From Paludibacteraceae bacterium (GTDB taxonomy: Bacteria; Bacteroidota; Bacteroidia; Bacteroidales; Paludibacteraceae), in contig JAGCZK010000082.1 of the NCBI GenBank assembly GCA_017960065.1, forward strand, positions 1 to 9,649: a DNA stretch of 9,649 bases. The letters are read 5' to 3'. Under the pieces are notes generated by a model, which searched no databases, had not been told where the DNA came from, and saw only the letters and a program-made list of their open reading frames with translations. The position numbers were made by a program, and so were the translations under genes. Below, piece after piece: positions 1 through 9,044 of this stretch. The number at the start of each line of letters is the position of its first letter. Positions within the stretch are counted from its first letter, which is position 1.

Positions 1-205
1 CCGTGCCTGCATAGTGGGGGTTGTTCAACACAAAGTCTTTTTTGGGAGTTCCGTCGGCTTCGAAACGCCAGTCGCGGAACAGGTAGTCGCCAAAGCCGTC
101 GCGAGTGGTGGCTTTGAGGTAACGTGCCGGCACAATCTGATCGGTATCGATATTGTCGATCGGAAGCGGCACCACGCGTGAGGTAAGGATATTCAGCTTG
201 TTCAT
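1..205 (-). CDS. leuD: 3-isopropylmalate dehydratase small subunit (LeuD), partial
   Basis: This is the small (swivel-domain) subunit of isopropylmalate isomerase. With LeuC it converts 2-isopropylmalate to 3-isopropylmalate in cytosolic leucine synthesis. Only the first 68 codons are in the window; the C-terminus runs off the left edge. The visible N-terminus carries the family hallmarks: VVPLPIDNIDTDQIVPARYLK at about residues 11-31, then TTRDGFGDYLFRDWRF. The NxDTDQIxPARFLK and GFGDxLFRDWR blocks are diagnostic of LeuD. The ATG at 205-203 overlaps the TGA stop of leuC (ATGA), which fixes the start and suggests translational coupling. The conserved downstream block near GCGSSREHA is not visible, so integrity beyond the edge is unknown. 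Confidence 0.95.
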   Translation of the reverse strand, partial: MNKLNILTSRVVPLPIDNIDTDQIVPARYLKATTRDGFGDYLFRDWRFEADGTPKKDFVLNNPHYAGT

Positions 206-1602
206 AAGAATTCTCTTGGATCGGTAAGACAACCAGTGATGGCAGTTGCGGCCGCCACGAGCGGGCTGGCCAGTAACGTGCGGGCGCCAGGGCCCTGACG
301 GCCTTCGAAATTGCGGTTGGTGGTCGATACGACGTACTTGCCGGCCGGCACTTTGTCGTCGTTCATCGCCAGGCAGGCCGAGCAGCCGGGTTGGCGCAGC
401 TCAAAGCCGGCCTCGCGCAGAATGCTTTCGATGCCTTCTTCGCAGATTTGCTCATACACCGCCCACGAGCCAGGGACCAGCCACGCGGTCACCGTATCGG
501 CCTTGCGATGGCCTTTGACAAGCGAGGCGAAAGCCCTGAAATCTTCGATCCGACCGTTGGTGCAACTGCCTAAGAACACATAATCGACCGGCATCCCCAA
601 CAACCGCTGGCCCTCTTGGAAACCCATGTATTCCAACGATTTGAGGAAAGACTGACTGCCCGTCGAAGCCAGACTGCCAGCCGTAGGAATCCGCTCGGCA
701 ATTCCCATGCCCATGCCGGGGTTGGTGCCGTAGGTCACCATGGGGGTCAGGTGGCTGATGTCGAGGGTCACCTCGCGATCGAACTCGGCGTCGGATTCGC
801 TGTAGAGTTTTTTCCACTCGCTGACCGCCCGGTTCCAATCCACGCCGCAAGGCGCATGTTCGCGGCCTTTCAAATAGGCGAAGGTGGTTTCGTCGGGAGC
901 GATGATTCCGGCGCGTGCGCCCATCTCAATACTCAGGTTGCAGAGGGTGAAGCGCCCTTCCATGCTCATCTGACGGATAACTTCGCCGGCGTACTCGACC
1001 GCATAACCGGTCGCGCCCCCCGTTCCCATCTGCTGAATCATGTACAGGGCAATATCCTTCGGGCCGACCCCTTTGGCCAGTTGTCCGGTAAAACAGATGC
1101 GCATGGTTTTGGGTTTGGCCTGCAAAATGCACTGGGTGGCCAACACCATTTCCACTTCGGAGGTGCCGATACCAAAGGCCAGAGCCCCCAAAGCACCGTG
1201 GGTGGAGGTGTGCGAATCGCCGCACACCACCGTCATGCCGGGCAGCGTCAAGGCCGTTTCCGGACCGACCACATGAATGATTCCGTTGCGCCGGTCGCCC
1301 ATTCCGAAATGCGACAGGCCAAATTCGGCGGCGTTGCGCGCCAAGGCTTCGACCTGCCGGGCCGAAACCGCATCGCGAATCGGTTGGTCCTGGTTCGCGG
1401 TCGGAATATTGTGATCGGGCATACACACCACCCGCTCGGGACGCAATACCTTGACACCCCGCTTGCGCAAGCCTTCGAAAGCCTGCGGGGAGGTCACCTC
1501 GTGACAATACAGGCGGTCGATATACACTTGGGTGGGTCCCTGCGGCAACTGATGGACCGTGTGGGACTCCCACAATTTGTCGATTAATGTACGTTTACTC
1601 AT
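202..1602 (-). CDS. leuC: 3-isopropylmalate dehydratase large subunit (LeuC)
   Basis: This is the aconitase-family large subunit of isopropylmalate isomerase. It carries the [4Fe-4S] cluster and works with LeuD in the second step of leucine synthesis. The protein is 466 residues, the normal length for bacterial LeuC. Seen in the sequence: MPDHNIPT at 61-68, GDSHTSTHGA at 128-137, and the three predicted cluster-ligand cysteines, Cys347 (in FLGSCTNGRIED), Cys407 and Cys410 (in PGCSACLAMN). The tail has the family's NRNFEGRQGPGARTLLASP pattern at about 429-447. The start ATG overlaps the leuA stop (ATGA) and its own stop overlaps the leuD start, so the three genes form one tight, probably translationally coupled operon. 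No internal lesion is seen. Confidence 0.98.
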   Translation of the reverse strand: MSKRTLIDKLWESHTVHQLPQGPTQVYIDRLYCHEVTSPQAFEGLRKRGVKVLRPERVVCMPDHNIPTANQDQPIRDAVSARQVEALARNAAEFGLSHFGMGDRRNGIIHVVGPETALTLPGMTVVCGDSHTSTHGALGALAFGIGTSEVEMVLATQCILQAKPKTMRICFTGQLAKGVGPKDIALYMIQQMGTGGATGYAVEYAGEVIRQMSMEGRFTLCNLSIEMGARAGIIAPDETTFAYLKGREHAPCGVDWNRAVSEWKKLYSESDAEFDREVTLDISHLTPMVTYGTNPGMGMGIAERIPTAGSLASTGSQSFLKSLEYMGFQEGQRLLGMPVDYVFLGSCTNGRIEDFRAFASLVKGHRKADTVTAWLVPGSWAVYEQICEEGIESILREAGFELRQPGCSACLAMNDDKVPAGKYVVSTTNRNFEGRQGPGARTLLASPLVAAATAITGCLTDPREFL

Positions 1603-3113
1603 ATTGTTTTGACTTCATTTTTGACCATAAAACGGTTGATGGCATCGAGGTAGGCCTCGACCGATGCCACCACGATGTCGGTATTGGCGCCATAGCCATA
1701 ATACGCCTTGCCGTCGATTTCCACTTGCATGTGCACCTTGCCCAGGTCGTTGCTCCCGCGGGTAATCGACTGGATGGTGAACTCTTGGATGATCATCCGG
1801 TTCAGCACAATTTTTTTCAGGGCGTTGATGCCGGCATCGACCGGGCCGTTGCCGTCGGCCTCGGCCTGGTAAGACTGCTGGCCAATGCTCAGCGACAGTA
1901 CCGCATGCGGGGTCAGGCCCTTGCCCGACGTCACCTTCAGCGACTGAAGCTGCACCCAGTGGTTGTCCGACAAATCCAGGCCGACCAGCATGCGCAAGTC
2001 TTCGTCGCGCACCTCTTTTTTCTTATCGGCCACTAACAGAAACTGGCGGTAAAGTTCGTCGAGCCGGTCTTTTTCGACCTCATAGCCCAACAAACGCAGC
2101 CGCTGTTTGAGGGCGGCACGTCCGCTTCGGGCGGTCAGCACCATGGCATTGGTGTCGAGACCCACCGTTTGCGGATCGATGATTTCGTAGGTGGAACTGT
2201 TCTTAATGACACCGTCTTGGTGAATCCCCGACGAATGGGCAAAGGCATTGCGTCCGACAATGGCTTTGTTGGGTTGTACCGGCATATCCATCAACCCCGA
2301 CACCATCCGGCTCACCCGGGTGATATGCTCGGGTTGGATACCGGTCAGCAGTTGTGTTTCGGGGTGGCATTTCACGGCCATCACCACTTCTTCGAGGGCG
2401 GTGTTACCGGCACGCTCGCCCACGCCGTTGACGGCCACCTCCACCTGCCGGGCGCCAGCCATCACTCCGGCCAGCGTATTGGCGGTAGCCAAGCCCAGGT
2501 CGTTGTGGCAATGTGTCGAGACGCAGACCTTGCCGATGCCGTCAACATGCTCAAACAGGTAACGGATTTTGTCGGCAAATTCATTGGGCAGGCAATAGCC
2601 GGTGGTGTCCGGTATGTTGATTACGGTGGCTCCGGCGCGAATGACCGCTTCGACCACCCGGGCCAGGTATTCATTGTCGGTCCGGCCGGCATCCTCGCAA
2701 TAGAACTCGACGTCTTCGACGAATTTTTTGGCGTAGGCGGTAGCGGCCACCGCCCGCTCGAGAATGGCCTCGCGGGTGGAGTTAAACTTGTAACGGATGT
2801 GGTAGTCGGAAGTACCGATCCCGGTGTGAATGCGCTTGCGACGGGCATAGCGCAGCGCCTCGGCCGCACAGTCGATGTCGGCTTCGATGCCGCGGGTCAG
2901 GGCACAAATCACCGGTTCGCTCACGGCTTTCGAGATTTCGACCACCGAATTGAAATCGCCCGGCGACGAAATCGGAAATCCCGCCTCAATCACATCCACG
3001 CCCAGGCTTTCGAGCGCTTGGGCGACCTGAATCTTTTCGACGGTGTTCAACTGGCATCCGGGAGCCTGCTCGCCGTCGCGCAGTGTAGTGTCAAATATGT
3101 AAAGACGTTCCAT
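1599..3113 (-). CDS. leuA: 2-isopropylmalate synthase (LeuA)
   Basis: LeuA condenses acetyl-CoA with 2-oxoisovalerate to give 2-isopropylmalate, the committed and normally leucine-inhibited step of leucine synthesis. The 504-residue protein has the DRE-TIM/HMGL barrel, with DTTLRDGEQ at 8-16 and HCHNDLGLATAN at 201-212 (metal-binding His201 and His203). The linker contains GRNAFAHSSGIHQDG at 287-301. A C-terminal LeuA regulatory domain spans roughly 370-500, including the GNGPVDAGINAL segment at 421-432; this domain usually mediates leucine feedback. Complete regulatory-domain homology separates it from barrel-only relatives such as homocitrate or citramalate synthase. The ATG at 3113 lies 22 nt after an attenuator terminator, with no Shine-Dalgarno motif, as is normal in Bacteroidota. 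It is the first structural gene of the leuACD operon. Confidence 0.97.
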   Translation of the reverse strand: MERLYIFDTTLRDGEQAPGCQLNTVEKIQVAQALESLGVDVIEAGFPISSPGDFNSVVEISKAVSEPVICALTRGIEADIDCAAEALRYARRKRIHTGIGTSDYHIRYKFNSTREAILERAVAATAYAKKFVEDVEFYCEDAGRTDNEYLARVVEAVIRAGATVINIPDTTGYCLPNEFADKIRYLFEHVDGIGKVCVSTHCHNDLGLATANTLAGVMAGARQVEVAVNGVGERAGNTALEEVVMAVKCHPETQLLTGIQPEHITRVSRMVSGLMDMPVQPNKAIVGRNAFAHSSGIHQDGVIKNSSTYEIIDPQTVGLDTNAMVLTARSGRAALKQRLRLLGYEVEKDRLDELYRQFLLVADKKKEVRDEDLRMLVGLDLSDNHWVQLQSLKVTSGKGLTPHAVLSLSIGQQSYQAEADGNGPVDAGINALKKIVLNRMIIQEFTIQSITRGSNDLGKVHMQVEIDGKAYYGYGANTDIVVASVEAYLDAINRFMVKNEVKTI

Positions 3114-3135
3114 AATGGAGAGTTGGTTATCTGGT

Positions 3136-3175
3136 AAAAAAAAACTTTCTCATCCCGAGGGATAAGAAAGTTTTT
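3136..3175 (-). terminator. Attenuator: intrinsic terminator upstream of leuA
   Basis: Read on the minus strand, AAAAACTTTCTTATCCC pairs with GGGATGAGAAAGTTTTT, with one T-G wobble. This gives a stem of about 16 bp around a CTCG loop, followed by a run of nine T. It sits after the leader peptide and ends 22 nt before the leuA start, so it is placed to end transcription before the operon and not after a gene. Its 5' arm is also complementary to the end of the leader-peptide gene, as expected of an attenuator. The structure was paired by eye; no folding energy was computed. Confidence 0.9.
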
Positions 3176-3226
3176 ATATCGCGCTTATTGACATGCACCC
3201 TCTTATCCCCCGACACGCAGTCGGAG
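3155..3226 (-). promoter_or_regulatory. Attenuator alternative structures: 1:2 hairpin and 2:3 antiterminator
   Basis: Segment 1 (CTCCGAC, 3226-3220) can pair with the start of segment 2 (GTCGGGG, 3214-3208) around the loop TGCGT. Segment 2 (TCGGGGGATAAGA, 3213-3201, containing the leader stop codon) can pair over 13 consecutive positions, two of them wobbles, with segment 3 (TCTTATCCCTCGG, 3167-3155). Segment 3 is the 5' arm of the terminator, so the 2:3 pairing excludes it. A ribosome stalled on codons 12-17 would cover segment 1 and leave segment 2 free, allowing readthrough. A ribosome reaching the stop would cover segment 2, allowing termination. The pairings are seen in the sequence; the mechanism is inferred from known amino-acid attenuators. 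Confidence 0.82.
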
Positions 3227-3268
3227 AATAATAATCGACAGGGCAATAATCAACAAATTCTGTTTCAT
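3203..3268 (-). CDS. leu operon leader peptide (branched-chain amino-acid attenuator peptide)
   Basis: This is a 21-codon ORF between the promoter and the attenuator terminator. It starts at an ATG preceded by an A-rich stretch (GAAAAGAAA) and stops at TAA. Residues 4-15 read NLLIIALSIIIL, and residues 15-19 read LRLRV. In total it has five Leu (codons TTG, TTG, CTG, CTC, CTG), five Ile (all ATT) and one Val, so 11 of 21 codons specify branched-chain amino acids. Ribosome stalling on these codons when charged Leu- or Ile-tRNA is scarce would control the downstream hairpins. Its stop codon lies inside the antiterminator segment, as in classical leader-peptide attenuators. The peptide itself probably has no other function. 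The mixed Leu/Ile content suggests response to more than leucine alone. Confidence 0.85.
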   Translation of the reverse strand: MKQNLLIIALSIIILRLRVGG

Positions 3269-3287
3269 TTTCTTTTCAATGACGGGG

Positions 3288-3319
3288 CAAAGATACGAAG
3301 TTTTTTAATTCCCCACAAT
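3288..3319 (-). promoter_or_regulatory. Promoter of the leu leader and operon (Bacteroidota sigma-ABfr type)
   Basis: The -7 box TATCTTTG (3295-3288) fits TAnnTTTG. It is preceded, after exactly 20 nt, by ATTG (3319-3316) as the -33 element. Transcription should begin a few bases after the box, about 15 nt before the leader ATG. The stretch between this promoter and the previous gene (3320-3413) is strongly AT-rich, and I see no gene, repeat or clear terminator in it. Confidence 0.75.
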
Positions 3320-3413
3320 AAAATTCAATTATTTTTAAAAATAAACTTACAATTTATAAGCATATCCCCGAAATAAACCGAAATTGTCAGCAAAAATCAG
3401 GTTTGGGCGACAA

Positions 3414-4478
3414 TCACACAAATAGCATGGCGGCATAACCAGCCACAAGGCCGACCGCCAAATTCACCAGCTTGGCGCGCAGAAAATCGAGCTTGCTTTC
3501 GGCCAACAAAGGCAGCGAGGCATGCCCGTCCTGACTGACACTGCTGGCAAGCAGCACCGGCAGGGGCACGATTCCGCCCACATAGAGGGTAACAAACAGC
3601 AGGTGCGGCCCCGACTCCGGGATCAGCCCGATGAGGGCGGCAAGCAAGACCATAATGGCCACATTGTTCGACACCCAGGCCGTCAGATCAACAAACTGCT
3701 GGCCGACGTTGATCAGAAAGAGCACCCCGAACGTCCAGGCAAACAGGGCCGGATAGTGTTTGACCACCACATGCTGCCACAAGCGCTGGCGCACGAACTG
3801 GTCCTTGCCGAACAACACCACCAGCAACAGCAGCACCATAAAGAGGCCGAACACCCAGTACATCCATTCCTCGTCGAGCCAAAAACTGTTGATGGCCGAC
3901 AAATCGCTGGCAGGCAGATGGCCGGCAGGTTCCAAAAATCCGCCCAAGAGGGCGACCATAAAGACAAACAGGGCGACGGCCAGCAACGAGCGCTGCCAAA
4001 ACCAGTGGCGCAGCTTGCGGTTGCGGGTCAGGATTTTTTCTGACGCTGGAAGCTCTTCAATGTCGGTACACAGCGGATGCCGCCGACGGATTGCCGGAAT
4101 CAGTTCGAGCAGACCGCCGCAAACCAGGGCGATGACAAACAGCAGCAAAAAGAGCCAGAAGGCATCGCCGGGAGCCATGGCCATCAGCACAAAGGCCTCA
4201 TCGCCCGACGAGGCAATCATCATGGCCACCAGGGCCCCGAAGCCCAACAGCCCGTGCGTATAGAGCGAAACCGCCGCAAACCCGCCCATGCAGCCGGGGA
4301 TAAGCCCCAGCAAGGCCGACATAACAACTTGTCCGAAACGGTTGCGGTGCAACCAGCCGGCAAAGGTGCCGCGAACGCTCAAGTGGAGCGACTCGATCAG
4401 CATCATCATAATGATGACCAGACCGCTGACAAGCAGGGTGCTGAGCAATGCGTTGACAAAAGAATACCAATAGGCCAT
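3414..4478 (-). CDS. Polytopic membrane protein, putative 10TM heavy-metal/manganese exporter (ArsP_2-like)
   Basis: This is an inner-membrane protein of 354 residues with about ten hydrophobic segments, roughly at 8-28, 50-75, 78-100, 106-128, 163-183, 205-224, 244-262, 272-290, 295-312 and 333-353. A charged cytoplasmic-type loop lies at 129-160. Two related blocks face each other in the halves: GLIPGCMGGFAAVSLYTHG to SSGDEAF at 58-96, and GLIPESGPHLLFVTLYVGG to SSVSQDGHA at 283-320. This indicates an internal duplication and marks the likely transport core, with conserved Asp/Glu/His/Cys residues. I recognise the pattern as the family annotated 'putative 10TM heavy-metal exporter' or 'putative manganese transporter'; the substrate is not established by sequence. 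Its ATG lies 3 nt after the metH stop, so the two genes are probably co-transcribed. No separate promoter or clear terminator is seen. Confidence 0.72.
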   Translation of the reverse strand: MAYWYSFVNALLSTLLVSGLVIIMMMLIESLHLSVRGTFAGWLHRNRFGQVVMSALLGLIPGCMGGFAAVSLYTHGLLGFGALVAMMIASSGDEAFVLMAMAPGDAFWLFLLLFVIALVCGGLLELIPAIRRRHPLCTDIEELPASEKILTRNRKLRHWFWQRSLLAVALFVFMVALLGGFLEPAGHLPASDLSAINSFWLDEEWMYWVFGLFMVLLLLVVLFGKDQFVRQRLWQHVVVKHYPALFAWTFGVLFLINVGQQFVDLTAWVSNNVAIMVLLAALIGLIPESGPHLLFVTLYVGGIVPLPVLLASSVSQDGHASLPLLAESKLDFLRAKLVNLAVGLVAGYAAMLFV

Positions 4479-4481
4479 ACA

Positions 4482-7687
<3,206 letters not shown>

Positions 7688-7711
7688 GTCCTTTTTCGCC
7701 TATTGAGACGA

Positions 7712-7742
7712 CAAAGGTAATGATTTTGGTGGGATTGTGCAA
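7712..7742 (-). promoter_or_regulatory. Promoter of metH and the membrane-exporter gene
   Basis: TACCTTTG (7719-7712) matches the Bacteroidota -7 consensus TAnnTTTG. A TTG (7742-7740) lies 20 nt upstream as the -33 element. The box is 24 nt before the metH ATG, leaving a 5' leader too short for a cobalamin or SAM riboswitch. The -33 element lies only 2 nt from the palindromic repeat at 7745-7836, so that repeat forms the immediate upstream context of the promoter. Confidence 0.72.
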
Positions 7743-7744
7743 GA

Positions 7745-7836
7745 CCTCACCCCCGGCCCCTCTCCACTGTGGAGAGGGGAGCACCGCAAAAACAAAAGCC
7801 CCTCGCCCTGAATAGGGAGAGGGGTTTGGGGTGAGG
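7745..7836. repeat. Palindromic intergenic repeat with terminal inverted arms and two inner hairpins
   Basis: The outer arms, 7745-7765 and 7816-7836, are inverted repeats matching at 18 of 21 positions (CCTCACCCC-nnn-CCCCTCTCC). Inside, each end can fold on itself. The left hairpin is CCCCTCTCCA/TGGAGAGGGG around CTG (7757-7779). The right hairpin is CCCCTC-CCCT/AGGG-GAGGGG around GAAT with one mismatch (7799-7824). A spacer at 7780-7798 (AGCACCGCAAAAACAAAAG) separates them. The architecture resembles small non-autonomous elements or REP-type repeats that are dispersed between genes. It ends 5 nt from the stop of the HicB-like gene and starts 2 nt from the metH -33 box. No transposase gene is present and no clear target duplication is visible. 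It lacks a U tract, so it is not a standard terminator, though it may end or protect transcripts. Confidence 0.82.
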
Positions 7837-7841
7837 GAGAG

Positions 7842-8075
7842 TCATCCGTTCGCCTCAAAAATATACTCAAACAACACATCTTCTGGTAAATTGCAGAATC
7901 TTTTCGCTTCCTCGTATGAGTTTTGCAAATCCGATTTCATTGCTTCAAGCGTTTTACCACAACCAAAAAATCCAATATTGAAGTTGTGTTGCGGAACTGC
8001 CCAGTAATATCCGTCTAAGGACATCTCTACATCAACTCTCACTCTAAATCTTTTTGCAGATTCCTCAAATTCCAT
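7842..8075 (-). CDS. Small HicB-like protein (possible antitoxin-type fold)
   Basis: This is a 77-residue protein. Its pattern VDVEMSLDGYYWAVPQHN (13-30), then GFFGCGKTLEAMKSDLQNSYEEAKRF (35-60), resembles the partial RNase-H-like fold of HicB antitoxins: DGYYVA-P...G-TxEEA, then a helix. Family members in Bacteroidota often continue into a C-terminal helix-turn-helix DNA-binding domain. Here the protein stops at LFEYIFEANG and has none, so it is either a solo HicB-like protein or truncated. No HicA-type toxin (short, with a GSHxxF motif) is encoded next to it in this window. The ATG at 8075 follows an AT-rich stretch. The stop is 5 nt from the palindromic repeat. The HicB assignment rests on pattern resemblance only. 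Confidence 0.55.
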   Translation of the reverse strand: MEFEESAKRFRVRVDVEMSLDGYYWAVPQHNFNIGFFGCGKTLEAMKSDLQNSYEEAKRFCNLPEDVLFEYIFEANG

Positions 8076-8194
8076 ATTTTAGCGAATTTCAAATACAAAT
8101 AACTGGGCCAGTCATATTTAAAAGAAAAATCTGCATCAAACGGCGTTTCTTCATGTATCTTCTTAAACTCTTCGTAACATTGCCTAAAAACCAA
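8039..8194 (-). pseudogene. Remnant of a second HicB-like gene
   Basis: One minus-strand frame has no ATG but encodes VFRQCYEEFKKIHEETPF and then DADFSFKYDWPSYLYLKF before ending at the TGA at 8041-8039. This resembles the middle of Bacteroidota HicB-like proteins: a SYEEMK-type helix followed by the FEFKYD-PSFL strand and linker. It also parallels NSYEEAKRFCNLPEDVLFEYIF in the neighbouring 77-residue protein. The N-terminal strand region and the C-terminal DNA-binding domain are missing. Its upstream end overlaps the stop codon of the 275-residue gene, and its 3' end overlaps the start of the 77-residue gene in a different frame. I interpret it as a decayed paralogue; the resemblance is short and was judged by eye. 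Confidence 0.45.
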
Positions 8195-9011
8195 TCAGTT
8201 CTTTGCGTTTGGCATTGAATTCTTCTTGGGTGATGATGCCCAAATCCAACCATTGTTTATACTGCTTCAACTGTTCAGTAGCATCCGTTGCTTGCGCCGA
8301 TGAGCCAACTGTCTTTGCACTTTTACTGCTTGTTTTTTCAATGATGATATGGACATCCTGATGTGATTCGTAAGCCGCACATTGCAGGATTTGGACATCG
8401 TCCTGACCAATGACCGTCATGTAGGCAAACATCTTCAGTTTGTCCTCAAAAACCGTATTCAGGTGCAGCTCCGCGCCCTCGGTCAAAAACGCACGCCCGA
8501 TTTCGACCTCCCCGAGTTTGGTGTGCTGGCCTTTCAAAACAATCCGCAAGTTGGCGCCAGCCTGGTTTTCAAGAAAAACATTGTCATACACGTTAAAACC
8601 GGAAGTGTGGATTTTCACACCCTCTTCGTCGGGGCTGGTTGGAATCGGTTTCCCTCCATAAGCACGGTTTGATTGCGGTTGAGGCTGCGCTTGATATTGC
8701 GACTGCTCCGGTTTCGGGGTTTGAGGCTGAACCGGCGTTACAGCAGCCGACGGCTGGCTCGCCACTGTCGCGCTTGAGGCCTGGAAGGTTTCCACCTCTC
8801 CGTTTGCGTATATGATGGAAGAGATGTTCGCTTTCTTCTCCACATAAGTCGGACCGTTGAGGTTGGAGTACTTCTTGTATTTCACCTCTGAATCGGAAGC
8901 CTCGAGCACTTTTGCCTCGATTTTTCGTGCGTCTTTGGTTACAATGACGTCTTGTGCCGATGCCAAGAAATTCAGGGCTACCAAGCACAACAAAAAAGAG
9001 ATTCTTTTCAT
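8184..9011 (-). CDS. Secreted protein with Bacteroidota N-terminal domain, Pro/Gln linker and SHOCT-like tail
   Basis: This is a 275-residue protein of unknown function. A signal peptide covers residues 1-19 (MKRISFLLCLVALNFLASA, likely cut before Gln20). Next comes a domain of about 55 residues (21-77) containing DVIVTKDARKIEAKVLE, EVKYKKYSN, GPTYVEKK and IIYANGEVETF. This type is widespread in exported Bacteroidota proteins and is shared with the neighbouring upstream gene. Residues 84-115 form a Pro/Gln/Ser-rich linker. Residues 125-230 look beta-rich (for example GVKIHTSGFNVYDNVFL and LRIVLKG) and match no family I know. The last 30 residues (LKQYKQWLDLGIITQEEFNAKRKELIGF) fit the SHOCT pattern, a short oligomerisation helix pair. 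It lies 33 nt downstream of its paralogue, so the two are probably one transcript. Confidence 0.8.
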   Translation of the reverse strand: MKRISFLLCLVALNFLASAQDVIVTKDARKIEAKVLEASDSEVKYKKYSNLNGPTYVEKKANISSIIYANGEVETFQASSATVASQPSAAVTPVQPQTPKPEQSQYQAQPQPQSNRAYGGKPIPTSPDEEGVKIHTSGFNVYDNVFLENQAGANLRIVLKGQHTKLGEVEIGRAFLTEGAELHLNTVFEDKLKMFAYMTVIGQDDVQILQCAAYESHQDVHIIIEKTSSKSAKTVGSSAQATDATEQLKQYKQWLDLGIITQEEFNAKRKELIGF

Positions 9012-9044
9012 AAGCTAATTCATTTGATACCAATCATTTTGATT

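Noticed and set aside
616..1587. Plus-strand open frame opposite leuC, and similar frames at 2169-3137 and 6515-7681
   Set aside because: These lie entirely inside leuC, leuA and metH on the opposite strand and show no family motifs or promoter.
3114..3280. T-box leader for leuA
   Set aside because: There is no T-box consensus or long specifier stem. The leader ORF and the overlapping pairings fit ribosome-mediated attenuation.
3188..3376. Plus-strand 62-codon frame across the leu leader
   Set aside because: It starts at TTG, has low-complexity Asn/Phe-rich translation, and runs antisense through the attenuator and promoter, which explain the region better.
7688..7744. Possible cobalamin or SAM riboswitch upstream of metH
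   Set aside because: The predicted transcript leader is only about 20 nt, far too short for either riboswitch. The upstream palindrome does not contain a B12-box-like motif.
7745..7836. The palindrome as a simple bidirectional terminator, or as a CRISPR fragment
   Set aside because: It has no T tract on either side, and its two nested hairpins plus matching outer arms exceed what a terminator needs. There is only one unit, with no regular repeats and spacers.
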